Of a DNA stretch of 43,144 nucleotides, positions 1 through 7,502 are shown one piece after another; positions within the stretch are counted from its first letter, which is position 1; each line of letters starts with the position of its first letter. A model generated the notes under the pieces. That model worked only from the letters and a program-made list of their open reading frames with translations. It was not told where the DNA came from and made no database searches. A program made the translations under genes and the position numbers. The stretch lies in contig JAJDNK010000075.1 of assembly GCA_022340715.1 (NCBI GenBank), positions 1-43,144 of the forward strand, written 5' to 3'. This DNA is from a bacterium BMS3Abin03 (lineage in GTDB: Bacteria; Bacteroidota; Ignavibacteria; Ignavibacteriales; Ignavibacteriaceae).

Positions 1-402
1 TTTGGGAGAAAACTTACAACAGAAGATATTGAAAGAATTACTTCAATTGGTCATTGGACAAATCAAAATTATATAATACTGATTTGCTCATTAATTGAAG
101 CAAACAAAATTATCACTAAAGAGAATGAAGGGAAAATTGATCAATCAATTGATGGGTGGGAAGAAGTTGATTTAGTAAGAAGATTAAGAAATCAATTCGC
201 CCATTCTTCGGGAAAATATGATCCTAATGATCCAGAAGAAAAAAAACTATATGAAAGAATTGTAACTTTTTTCAAAGTATCGTTAGCGAAAGATTCTTCA
301 GAAGCAACTGAATTTCCGCTACCAATAGATGTTGTACTAGAACCAATAACTGAAGGGTGTAAAAAATATATTCAAAACTATTTTATTAAAGAAAGCGTAT
401 AA
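1..402 (+). CDS. HEPN-motif protein, 3' end only (partial)
   Basis: The open frame runs from the first base to a TAA at 400-402, leaving 133 C-terminal residues; the start lies outside the window. Around residues 60-69 the protein reads RRLRNQFAHS, which contains R-N-x-x-x-H, the Rx4H signature of HEPN domains. In established HEPN toxins and CRISPR or abortive-infection nucleases this Arg/His pair forms the RNase active site, and a polar residue, often Asn, follows the Arg. The fragment is predicted to be helical, with acidic and lysine-rich stretches and no signal peptide or membrane segment. It is the only accessory-looking coding sequence on this edge, and a GC-richer inverted-repeat stretch begins at its stop codon. 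It could be a stand-alone HEPN protein or the tail of a larger one. RNase activity is inferred from the motif only. Confidence 0.6.
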   Translation, partial: FGRKLTTEDIERITSIGHWTNQNYIILICSLIEANKIITKENEGKIDQSIDGWEEVDLVRRLRNQFAHSSGKYDPNDPEEKKLYERIVTFFKVSLAKDSSEATEFPLPIDVVLEPITEGCKKYIQNYFIKESV

Positions 403-500
403 CCTGTTCTTCAAGGCCGACCGCCTCTTCAATGCGGTTGTTTGATTTGGTTTTCGGCATTCGTTTTCAAATTAAGTTTGCAGTGTAAATTGGGATTAGT
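393..500 (+). repeat. Cassette-end-like imperfect inverted repeat
   Basis: A GC-richer stretch starts at the stop codon of the HEPN-motif gene with GCGTATAACC. It can fold into nested arms: GCCGA at about 413 pairs with TCGGC at about 456, and CCGC near 420 pairs with GCGG near 433. This layout, with the stop codon inside a conserved xTATAAC box followed by imperfect dyads, is reminiscent of integron attC sites. No matching GTTATAC-type right-hand box is visible downstream, so it may be a decayed site, another repeat family or a chance structure. Confidence 0.25.
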
Positions 501-519
501 TAATAAAATAGTTTTTAAA

Positions 520-546
520 ATAAAAAAAGCCGCCCAAACGAGCGGC
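520..546 (-). terminator. Rho-independent terminator of the cytochrome gene cluster
   Basis: On the minus strand a GCCGC/GCGGC stem with an 8-base loop (529-546) is followed immediately by a run of seven T residues (528-522). It lies 26 bases beyond the stop codon of the seven-heme lipoprotein gene, so it ends the minus-strand transcript of the cytochrome/porin cluster. Confidence 0.85.
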
Positions 547-571
547 TCCTCTCTCTCCTAAATTTATTTGT

Positions 572-1429
572 TTAGTTACCCCTTACATTCTTAATACCAT
601 TTATATGTTTTTCCTGATCAATAATTTTTCCACTGGCATCAACAATTCCAACATGACATCCAACGCTACCACAATTACTTAATGCGGATTCAATATGACC
701 TTCAGGTGGAAGTCCATGACAACTTCCGCATTCAGCTTGTGTATCATCGACTTTGTTAAAAATCACTGAAAAATTATTCCCAACCATTTTATCTGCCGTA
801 TACATAAACTGGTAATCGGAAGAATCTTTTAAAAATTCAAAATTACCGTGGCAATATGTATTGGAACAGGTACCTGTAGAATGATCGTAAGCTGCATTTG
901 TGGCTATGTTATCAACTGCAAGACCGTTGAAAATTACTTCTGCCGGTAAATTGGAATCTATATGTCCAGCATCCATATAATTTTGAGGAACTTTATGACA
1001 ATCAGAACAATAAATCTCACTTCCTAATTCATTTTCATATAAATGCCGGGTATGTGCGCCAACACTAAGAGAACTAGTACTTGTATTACCGTTTACATCC
1101 CGAGGCGGTGCAATCATTGTTGGATCATTAAAATTACCATGGCAGGTATTGCAGGCTTCAGGTCCGTTTTGCTCGGTATGACAACTGTTGCAATTTACAT
1201 CCGTTATGCCGCCTGAATAATCAGTTGAATGACACCTTTGGCAAGTTTTCATGCTCCAGTTTAAACTCATAACTAATTTGCCGTGAAAATTAGGAGAATT
1301 CTTATCAAGTATGCCTGTTTTATGAACTGAAAGTTCAGGAGCTGAAGGTGGAGGGGGTTCAACCAGTTTACTGCAGCTCATTAAAAAAGTTATTGAAACT
1401 AAAATCAATATTGAGTAGAATAATTTCAT
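572..1429 (-). CDS. Seven-heme c-type cytochrome lipoprotein (CXXCH/CX4CH)
   Basis: This 285-residue protein starts with a lipoprotein signal peptide whose lipobox ends in LMSC (acyl-Cys 19), followed by a Pro-rich linker, so it should be anchored in a membrane, probably the outer one. It has five CXXCH heme c sites (CQRCH, CNSCH, CNTCH, CSDCH, CGSCH) and two CX4CH sites (CSNTYCH and CGSVGCH). The CX4CH form is typical of a cytochrome family common in Geobacter-like bacteria. No enzyme domain is seen, which suggests an electron-transfer role. It is the last gene of a run with the 14-heme cytochrome and the outer-membrane barrel (26-base gap) and is followed by a strong terminator. By analogy with porin-cytochrome conduits it could be the surface-exposed or terminal cytochrome; this is inference, and its side of the membrane is not shown by sequence. 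Confidence 0.9.
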   Translation of the reverse strand: MKLFYSILILVSITFLMSCSKLVEPPPPSAPELSVHKTGILDKNSPNFHGKLVMSLNWSMKTCQRCHSTDYSGGITDVNCNSCHTEQNGPEACNTCHGNFNDPTMIAPPRDVNGNTSTSSLSVGAHTRHLYENELGSEIYCSDCHKVPQNYMDAGHIDSNLPAEVIFNGLAVDNIATNAAYDHSTGTCSNTYCHGNFEFLKDSSDYQFMYTADKMVGNNFSVIFNKVDDTQAECGSCHGLPPEGHIESALSNCGSVGCHVGIVDASGKIIDQEKHINGIKNVRGN

Positions 1430-1455
1430 TTTAGTACCGAGAATAATCTAAATTA

Positions 1456-2658
1456 TTAAAGACCATGACAGTAATTACAAAATCCATCTGTCCTGCTGGA
1501 CAATGGTGATGCACTTGTATGACAGTTATAACAAATGGATCCGGCATTCTCATGCCAATCTCCATGTTCATCTTTCATAAATCCGAAAGCATGAGTTTTA
1601 GGATCTGTACCTCTAATTCCATCGCTATCCAGATGACACTTCAAACAGGTTGGGTCAGCACCCTGAACATCATGACAGGCAGTACAGCTTTCAATATCTC
1701 TTCTTGCTAAGATCGCATGTTCGCCTCCACCGGATCCAACACCCATCGTTTTAAAATCCGGTTTAAGATGTGATAAAGGAGCTACTCCACCTAATGAAAA
1801 ATCAGCATTTTCAGATTGATGGCAATTTGCACAGAAACTTTCTACCTGGTGACAAGTCTGGCATTCAGTCATTTTAAGATTAGCATCTATGCCGTGATTA
1901 AACCTATAATCAAGATCATGAACCCTGGTAATTATCTGCTGTTTAGGTCCATCTACTGATTGGCTTGGCATATAAGGCTGATAGAAATTATCAGGAGTAT
2001 TATCCTCTGTAATTGTACTCGTCGAAACATGGCACTCTTCGCAGGTAGAATTATCATGGCACATCATACAATTTGCATCGAAGGACTGAGCCAAATATTT
2101 ATGATCACGCATAAAATCAGAGCTAATATGATTTTGCGGAATTAAATTCGCTGTCGAAATATGACAATTTTCGCAAAAATTAGGTGCTGCATTTTCAGGG
2201 CTGTGACAACTTGAACACATTTCCATCGGTGGTATCTTTTGTGCAGCTTCATCACTATAATCAATTGCTGTAAAATCTTTATGGCAATCCTGGCATTTTA
2301 GCCCTTCAGCAATATGCATTTTGTGATTAAAAATCAGTTTTGATTTAGTCTGAATTAATTGTTCATAAACTTCGTTTTTATGGCAAGTACTGCATTCTTT
2401 ATCATTATCAACTTCATGGCAATTTCCGCAATCGTTGTGATCAGGTAAAAGGCGATCGTTTAATGAAACGCTCTCCGATACTTTGGAATGGCAATCTGTA
2501 CATTCAGCTAAATCTGCATGAAATGAATGTGAAAAATTAATCAGATCACGATTGCTTTTACCATCGGGATTCTCCGTTTTTTGCCCATAAAAGGCAGTAA
2601 AAACTAAAAAAACAATGGCACTGAAGGTAACAATTAAATGAGTATACTTTTCTTTCAT
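1456..2658 (-). CDS. 14-heme c-type cytochrome
   Basis: The 400-residue protein has an N-terminal hydrophobic segment (about residues 8-24) that may be a Sec signal peptide or an uncleaved anchor, then fourteen CXXCH motifs spread over the rest of the chain, with many extra His residues able to act as distal ligands (for example in FSHSFHADL and FNHKMH). The FxHxxH...CxxCH spacing resembles cytochrome c3/c7-type multiheme proteins. It begins 3 bases after the barrel gene ends (2662), so the two are almost certainly co-transcribed and probably translationally coupled. A multiheme wire of this length beside an outer-membrane barrel fits the electron-carrying subunit of a porin-cytochrome conduit. 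No catalytic site was recognised, although reductase activity cannot be excluded. Confidence 0.92.
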   Translation of the reverse strand: MKEKYTHLIVTFSAIVFLVFTAFYGQKTENPDGKSNRDLINFSHSFHADLAECTDCHSKVSESVSLNDRLLPDHNDCGNCHEVDNDKECSTCHKNEVYEQLIQTKSKLIFNHKMHIAEGLKCQDCHKDFTAIDYSDEAAQKIPPMEMCSSCHSPENAAPNFCENCHISTANLIPQNHISSDFMRDHKYLAQSFDANCMMCHDNSTCEECHVSTSTITEDNTPDNFYQPYMPSQSVDGPKQQIITRVHDLDYRFNHGIDANLKMTECQTCHQVESFCANCHQSENADFSLGGVAPLSHLKPDFKTMGVGSGGGEHAILARRDIESCTACHDVQGADPTCLKCHLDSDGIRGTDPKTHAFGFMKDEHGDWHENAGSICYNCHTSASPLSSRTDGFCNYCHGL

Positions 2659-2661
2659 AAT

Positions 2662-3951
2662 CTACATTTGCTGAAAGTTTATATTAAACCAGTAATTTAA
2701 TTTTACGAGCAACCGAAAATCATCTTTGTAAATTTTATTATTTAAATACTGTCCCTGGGCATCAAATGAAAGTGTTCTTATGGGACGATAGTTTAATCCT
2801 AGAAGAATCGTCACTAAATCATTTGAATCAACGTCTGATGATAGTTTATAATTTGTATAAGCTAAGCTTAGGCTCGGGGTTAGTAATCCTTCGAAAAACG
2901 ATCTTGCGGTATAAACAGAAACTGAACTAAGTTCGCCAGCGTATCCAAAGGTTTTTCTTCCCATCAATGTTCCCCAGGGAGAAGAAATTCCCAATGATAC
3001 TCTCTGAGAACTTTCATCCGTATAAGAAACATTACCGAATTTGCCGATGATCTTGTAAGTTTTATCAATCAGATAGTCACCACCAATTTCTACTTCCTGC
3101 GAATTCTGAAAATCAAAAACAGAAAAAATCGAATTATATCTTATCCTGGGTTCCCGGAAGTTATAGTAAGCGCTAATTCCTAAATTTTCAATCTCATCAT
3201 ATCTTGCTATTACTTCAAACCTGGAAGCCGTGTTGAAGTTCAAATCATAATCAAGTTTAGTATCGACCCTGAACATTTTAGGTTTATCATACGATACTTC
3301 CGCAGTAGCGTACTCATATTGCTCGGAACTATTATCAATAACATAGTTTGGGTTCGTTTCAAATTCAGGACTCAACCTGGATGTAGTGTATTTTATGCTT
3401 TTAAAGTTTTTATTGATGTATTTAAGTGCTATCCTCGTATTTTTGATAGTGTAAAGAGTGATTTTTCCGCCTGCAACAAAATCATTACTGAGATCATCAG
3501 TAAAATTTAATTTTTGATAAGGTGGAACATTACCACCGTAATAGCCATTTACATCAAATCCTCTATATTTAACTCCCAATGAAATACCATCGAATACTCC
3601 CCCGCCTATACTGTTAAACAAGGGTTGTCTTCCGAATTTAAGGTATACGACATCGAAAAGTTTTCTAACATCCACATAAAGATTATAAAATCTTAATCTT
3701 GGATCGTAAGTTTGGCTTTCACTCACATCACCTTCAAGATTCAGATAACTTTTTAATGAAACATTATCCTTACCGAATGTAAGATAAAGCATCTGGAAAG
3801 TACGTGCGTAGGTGTTAGAATTATTTACAGTATCGAAGCGTTCAAATGTGTATAAAGCACTGGTAAATCTACCATTGAGGTTTTGAGGAAACAGAAAGGT
3901 TGTGAGTCCCATAAAGAGACTCACAATGAATAACAATTTTTTCATCCGCAA
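2662..3951 (-). CDS. Outer-membrane beta-barrel protein, probable porin of a porin-cytochrome conduit
   Basis: The product has a signal peptide (hydrophobic core about residues 5-20, ending near LFPQ) and then some 400 residues of alternating polar and hydrophobic short strands rich in Tyr, Phe and Asn, ending with an aromatic-rich final strand (NYWFNINF). This is the pattern of an outer-membrane beta-barrel of roughly 18-22 strands. No heme motif is present. The upstream TTG at 3951 or the ATG at 3945 may be the start; ATG gives the more usual MKKLL signal peptide. It lies between the c554-like gene (21-base gap) and the 14-heme gene (3-base gap). In Geobacter and relatives a barrel of similar size (OmbB type) encases multiheme cytochromes; that parallel rests on size, fold and context, not on recognised sequence similarity. 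Confidence 0.75.
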   Translation of the reverse strand: MRMKKLLFIVSLFMGLTTFLFPQNLNGRFTSALYTFERFDTVNNSNTYARTFQMLYLTFGKDNVSLKSYLNLEGDVSESQTYDPRLRFYNLYVDVRKLFDVVYLKFGRQPLFNSIGGGVFDGISLGVKYRGFDVNGYYGGNVPPYQKLNFTDDLSNDFVAGGKITLYTIKNTRIALKYINKNFKSIKYTTSRLSPEFETNPNYVIDNSSEQYEYATAEVSYDKPKMFRVDTKLDYDLNFNTASRFEVIARYDEIENLGISAYYNFREPRIRYNSIFSVFDFQNSQEVEIGGDYLIDKTYKIIGKFGNVSYTDESSQRVSLGISSPWGTLMGRKTFGYAGELSSVSVYTARSFFEGLLTPSLSLAYTNYKLSSDVDSNDLVTILLGLNYRPIRTLSFDAQGQYLNNKIYKDDFRLLVKLNYWFNINFQQM

Positions 3952-3972
3952 TATATCAGAATAATGAATTAA

Positions 3973-4503
3973 TTATTCGGGTTTATTATGTTTGATTTTT
4001 GCCCACATTGTTGCAAAATCAAATTCAACTGCTGTTGGACTTTCAGCATTATGACAGGTTATACAAAGATCTTCGGGTTTTTCGTATAACTTTAATCCGT
4101 TAGCAACAGCTTCTTCTTTATTTTTCATTATTTTCATTGATTTGTAATCAGAACCCGGACCGTGACATGTTTCGCATTGCACTCCATCTTCCACACTGAA
4201 TTTTTTATCAAGCATAGAAGCATCAACATTGTAGCCTGAAGCATGGCATTTCAAACATTCAGGAGTCTCTGCTGCTTTAGTTGTAAACCCTTTTTCCTTT
4301 GCAATCTTATCTGCTTTTTCAGTTTGTAAGGTTTTGTATGCTTTTGAGTGCAAAGAATTTTCCCATATACTCAATTGCTGACCTGCTTTTTCTGATTTAT
4401 GACACATACCACAGGTTTTTACACCAACATAAGAATGTTGAGCAAATGAGTAAAAGAATGGAGCAAGTACGATCGCTCCTGCTAACACAATTTTCGCAAA
4501 CAT
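3973..4503 (-). CDS. Tetraheme cytochrome c, c554-like
   Basis: The 176-residue protein has a Sec signal peptide ending near SFAQ (residue 22) and four CXXCH sites at about residues 31 (CGMCH), 83 (CLKCH), 110 (CETCH) and 147 (CITCH). The order SYVGVKTCGMCH, W..S.HS.A, ECLKCHASGY and GVQCETCHGPGS matches the cytochrome c554/c-prime family, tetraheme periplasmic carriers best known from Nitrosomonas. It is probably a periplasmic shuttle feeding electrons to the barrel and cytochromes encoded just downstream. The ATG at 4503 has a good ribosome site (AAGGAG, 5 bases upstream). A strong minus-strand terminator at 4553-4603 separates it from the T9SS cytochrome gene, so it probably starts its own transcript. 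I searched the upstream gap for a sigma-54 GG-N10-GC element and found none. Confidence 0.9.
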   Translation of the reverse strand: MFAKIVLAGAIVLAPFFYSFAQHSYVGVKTCGMCHKSEKAGQQLSIWENSLHSKAYKTLQTEKADKIAKEKGFTTKAAETPECLKCHASGYNVDASMLDKKFSVEDGVQCETCHGPGSDYKSMKIMKNKEEAVANGLKLYEKPEDLCITCHNAESPTAVEFDFATMWAKIKHNKPE

Positions 4504-4552
4504 AATGTCTCCTTGATCTGTTAAATAATATCTAAATTACTAAAATAATTCT

Positions 4553-4603
4553 TTAAAAAAATGAGAGCTCCTCGGTTACAATCAAAAGATCCGGGGAGCT
4601 CTC
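4553..4603 (-). terminator. Rho-independent terminator upstream of the c554-like gene
   Basis: A 13-bp stem (4563-4575 with 4591-4603, one G-U pair) encloses a 15-base loop and is followed on the minus strand by seven T residues (4561-4555). It would stop transcripts from the T9SS cytochrome gene before they enter the c554-like gene, splitting the cytochrome locus into two transcription units. Confidence 0.8.
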
Positions 4604-4868
4604 CTCTAAATATCCTCTTTCAGACAATCTTAAATTTTCTGAAAGCTATATTCTATCTTCCCTGTTTTTTCCCATTTACCAGTGGTACACTCTGTTAAAA
4701 TCTGAGTCAAAAAATAAACCACTTGATTTTTGTTGAATTTTAATCAAATTCACTTTGTTTTTATCATTTTTAAGAAATTAGGAAGATTAGTTCCTAATTA
4801 CAAGAATTTAATTTCCTTGAATTAGTTTTACACTCCCAAACAATTTATCTCAAAGAACAAATTATTTT

Positions 4869-4898
4869 GAAAAGACTGCCGCTACCGACAGCCTTTTC
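4869..4898 (-). terminator. Stem-loop just past the T9SS cytochrome gene
   Basis: A 13-bp stem (GAAAAG...CTTTTC) closes on a four-base loop. Read as minus-strand RNA its two imperfect positions become G-U pairs, whereas on the plus strand they are A-C mismatches, so it is built for the minus-strand transcript. It lacks a clear U-tract and may be a 3' end processing or stability element rather than a terminator; the stronger terminator lies 270 bases further on. Confidence 0.5.
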
Positions 4899-4960
4899 AA
4901 TAGATCAGCAATTATAAATTTCCCCTTTTTACTTTTCAACTAGCCGACCCGACGTAAGAA

Positions 4961-7066
4961 TTATTTTAATAATAACATTTTCTTTACTTGAACGAAATTA
5001 TTTGCAGCTAACTTGTAGAAATAAATACCGGATGCGTAATTAGCAGCATTCCATTGAACAGAGTATGAACCTGCAGCTTTTTCTCCACTAAATATTTGAT
5101 CTATTTCATCTCCGATAGCATCGTAAATCGTAATAGTTACCATTGATTGTTCAGGTAAGGTATAATCAATGGTTGTTGTTGGATTGAATGGATTTGGATA
5201 ATTCTGTGATAATTTATATTCCTGAGGCATAGCTTCATTTTCTGGGTAACCAACAGAAACCACACCACCTACTTCTTCAATAGCAGCTTTCAATAACGAA
5301 ACAGCGAAAGCTGGATTATGAATACCCCAACTCCTGTCTTCTTCAATCCAGAAATAAACATAAGCACTTCGTGTAATTTGAGGTGTTAATGTACTATCTC
5401 CACGTACTAACTCAACTTCGCCGTCTTCATTATGCGGTAATAAATCACCAAGTTGAGTCCATAAGCCTTTAACTTCAATCTGAAGACCTTCTGCTATTCC
5501 GTTCCCATCGAGGTCTGCATTACCATTTACATAATATTTTTTATCCTTGAATGAAGTACCAATATCACCATGGCATGGTGCACAAGCTTCAACGTTATCA
5601 TGTCCTTCAGCATCATTCATATTCCATGAATGACCACCAACAACACTAATCCCAATAGTAGGATCGATTGGACCATCAGCCATATGACAATTAACGCAAG
5701 CATTAGTATGATCTTCACCCGGGAGTACTGCTACACCGTGAGGTGACGATGGAAAATCAATTCCAAAATTAGGGTAATTAACACCCAATAACAGATCAGC
5801 TTCAGGGCCATGATGAGCACCATAGTGAGAACTTGCATTATCAGGATCGTCTGCATATGTTGCAGCATTACGACGACTCCTGTGGCATTGCATACAGAGA
5901 GAACCGGTTCCATACTTTTCAAAAGTGACTACTGTACCGTCTCCAAGTGTTGTTTTGGATGAATATCTTAACTGATGTTCATTTGTGGCATCATGAGGAT
6001 CATGACATACTGCACATGAAATGTTTGTAGCGTCGGGAAGAATGTCGGTAGCTGCCGGTGATCCGTTTTCATCAGTCGGTCTTCCTTCTTCAACCCATTC
6101 AATAAATCCGGCACCACTATGGCATGGTGAACAACCACTTCTTGTACCGGCCGACTGTACAAAGGATCCTCTGGCATGTCCACCGTCAAAACCTCTTCCG
6201 TCAAATTCTGTTGCATCTTGACCTGAATAATCCCATTGTTCAGGGAAAAAATGATGAGTTCCCTCGTCATGGCAATATGCACAAACATCGGTATTTATAC
6301 TTGCCTGCATCCGTGAGTCTACGAGCAATCCATTATGCCCGCTTGCTGGACCATGGCAACTTTCACATTGAATATTTGCTCTTTGCATAGCCTCTGGATA
6401 TGCGGCAACAGTCATGTCGTAAACACCAGGATACAATGAATCGGGAAAAACAAATGGAAAATCATCGAAACCATCATTATTTGCATCCGGATCATAACCG
6501 GTAGTATGACATTTTATGCAGCTTTCTCCATAATGGCTGCTTAATGTCCCATCCAAACCTCTTTCTAGCATAGAGGCATGACCGGTCTTTGACCATTCAT
6601 CAACCTTGTATCCAAAGTATGCATTATTATGACAATCAACACAATTTGGAGGTGAACTATTAATGCCCAAGTACAAAGCAGAATTGATGGTCAATGAGGC
6701 TGTTGATGTATCGCTTGTAACTGAGATTTTATAAGTACCAACCAAGTCGGGAATAAAAGAAATAATTTGTGTTAAATCATCAACATCCTTTGTGGCTCCG
6801 AAATTTGCAGTTGAACCAGCTGGTTTTTCATCTATAGACCAAACCGGATGTAAAAATCCTTCATCAATTGATGCCTTGAAAAACATTTTTGTCTCTTTTC
6901 CAACATTCAATAGTCCGTTATATGGTCTGTCAAAATAATGATCGACAGTATCTCTCTCAGAGTCACGAGGAGAAACGCCATAAGTTTTTAATGTAAGCGT
7001 TTGGGCAAAAGTTCCTCCGTACAGGAATATTGTTGTTAGAATAAGTAAATGAAAAAATCTTTTCAT
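4961..7066 (-). CDS. Nine-heme cytochrome with a type IX secretion C-terminal tail
   Basis: The 701-residue protein has a Sec signal peptide (residues 1-22, ending TFAQ), an Ig-like beta region (about 30-130, ending VGTYKISV...SLTI), then nine CXXCH sites between residues 142 and 499 (CVDCH, CIKCH, CESCH, CAYCH, CSPCH, CAVCH, CMQCH, CVNCH, CAPCH). Two Asp-rich, calcium-loop-like segments lie at about 192-202 and 517-526. The last 85 residues are a type A T9SS sorting domain: QNYPNPFNPTTTI at 621-633, then beta strands, SGIYFYKL and a basic end (VKKMLLLK). In T9SS bacteria this tail directs passage across the outer membrane, so this cytochrome should be secreted or held on the cell surface. 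A good ribosome site (AAGGAG) precedes the ATG. It lies 19 bases after the receiver gene and is probably driven by the sigma-54 promoter upstream of that gene. No known enzyme was recognised. Confidence 0.93.
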   Translation of the reverse strand: MKRFFHLLILTTIFLYGGTFAQTLTLKTYGVSPRDSERDTVDHYFDRPYNGLLNVGKETKMFFKASIDEGFLHPVWSIDEKPAGSTANFGATKDVDDLTQIISFIPDLVGTYKISVTSDTSTASLTINSALYLGINSSPPNCVDCHNNAYFGYKVDEWSKTGHASMLERGLDGTLSSHYGESCIKCHTTGYDPDANNDGFDDFPFVFPDSLYPGVYDMTVAAYPEAMQRANIQCESCHGPASGHNGLLVDSRMQASINTDVCAYCHDEGTHHFFPEQWDYSGQDATEFDGRGFDGGHARGSFVQSAGTRSGCSPCHSGAGFIEWVEEGRPTDENGSPAATDILPDATNISCAVCHDPHDATNEHQLRYSSKTTLGDGTVVTFEKYGTGSLCMQCHRSRRNAATYADDPDNASSHYGAHHGPEADLLLGVNYPNFGIDFPSSPHGVAVLPGEDHTNACVNCHMADGPIDPTIGISVVGGHSWNMNDAEGHDNVEACAPCHGDIGTSFKDKKYYVNGNADLDGNGIAEGLQIEVKGLWTQLGDLLPHNEDGEVELVRGDSTLTPQITRSAYVYFWIEEDRSWGIHNPAFAVSLLKAAIEEVGGVVSVGYPENEAMPQEYKLSQNYPNPFNPTTTIDYTLPEQSMVTITIYDAIGDEIDQIFSGEKAAGSYSVQWNAANYASGIYFYKLAANNFVQVKKMLLLK

Positions 7067-7085
7067 ACTTTCTTACTCCTTAGTT

Positions 7086-7472
7086 TTAATTTTGTTTATA
7101 ATGAGTTCTTGATTTTAATAATGAATTAAACAATGCTTTTAATTCTTCCTCTTCAACAGGTTTAATGGCATAGAAATAAATACCTAACTGGCTTACAGCT
7201 TTTCCAAGCTCTATACCCGAATCGGAGGTTACAAAAATAATTTTCATCCTGTCGTTAATTTTTCTCAAAGATTCAAGAATCGAAACTGTATTAGGAGCCA
7301 GATAATCATCATCCATTATTAGTAACGACGGTTGAACAGACAAAATGTTTGAGAGCACTTTTACCGGATCCTTACCATTTTCATATACAGTAACTGAATT
7401 CTCATCAGATTTACCAAAATCTTTAACCAATGTTAATAATAAACTATCATCAGATATCAATAAAGTCCTCAT
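7086..7472 (-). CDS. Stand-alone response regulator receiver protein
   Basis: This is a single REC domain of about 128 residues with no output domain. It shows the acidic pair in LLISDD, an Asp cluster after strand 3 (LLIMDDDYLAP), the switch Thr in IFVTSD and the conserved Lys in YAIKPV, so phosphotransfer chemistry looks intact. The frame stays open to a TTG at 7490, but ATG at 7472 gives the usual REC beginning (MRTLLISDD). The sigma-54 element at 7486-7502 would also place the RNA start near 7475, which excludes the TTG. It is the first gene before the T9SS cytochrome (19-base gap) and diverges from the heme-sensing kinase. CheY-like single receivers can act as phosphate sinks or protein-binding switches; which applies here is unknown. 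Confidence 0.85.
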   Translation of the reverse strand: MRTLLISDDSLLLTLVKDFGKSDENSVTVYENGKDPVKVLSNILSVQPSLLIMDDDYLAPNTVSILESLRKINDRMKIIFVTSDSGIELGKAVSQLGIYFYAIKPVEEEELKALFNSLLKSRTHYKQN

Positions 7473-7485
7473 CGTCTTATGTTGA

Positions 7486-7502
7486 GGCAACTAAAATGCC
7501 AA
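7486..7502 (-). promoter_or_regulatory. Sigma-54 (RpoN) promoter, -24/-12 elements
   Basis: The minus strand reads TTGGCATTTTAGTTGCC. It has the invariant GG (7500-7499) and GC (7488-7487) separated by exactly 10 bases, with TTGGCA and TTGC matching the -24 and -12 consensus. The predicted RNA start is near 7475, three bases before the ATG of the receiver gene. The divergent sigma-54 activator at 9221-10594 makes the call more credible. Confidence 0.75.

Larger units (their letters stand above)
4504..4960. other. AT-rich intergenic region with three dyads
   Basis: No convincing gene is visible in these 457 bases. The region holds two stem-loops annotated separately (4869-4898 and 4553-4603) and an 8-bp dyad, CTTTCAGA at 4617-4624 matched by TCTGAAAG at 4638-4645. 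The promoter for the c554-porin-cytochrome genes should lie in the last 50 bases before 4503, but no textbook promoter stands out. The stretch between the two stem-loops is strongly AT-rich and could hold an untranslated 3' end or a small RNA; nothing in it proves either. Confidence 0.5.

Noticed and set aside
1519..2145. Plus-strand open frames opposite the 14-heme cytochrome gene
   Set aside because: Shadow frames of a gene supported by fourteen heme motifs.
5731..6390. Several open frames on both strands inside the T9SS cytochrome gene
   Set aside because: They are shadows of the CXXCH-rich frame and share none of the expected coding features.
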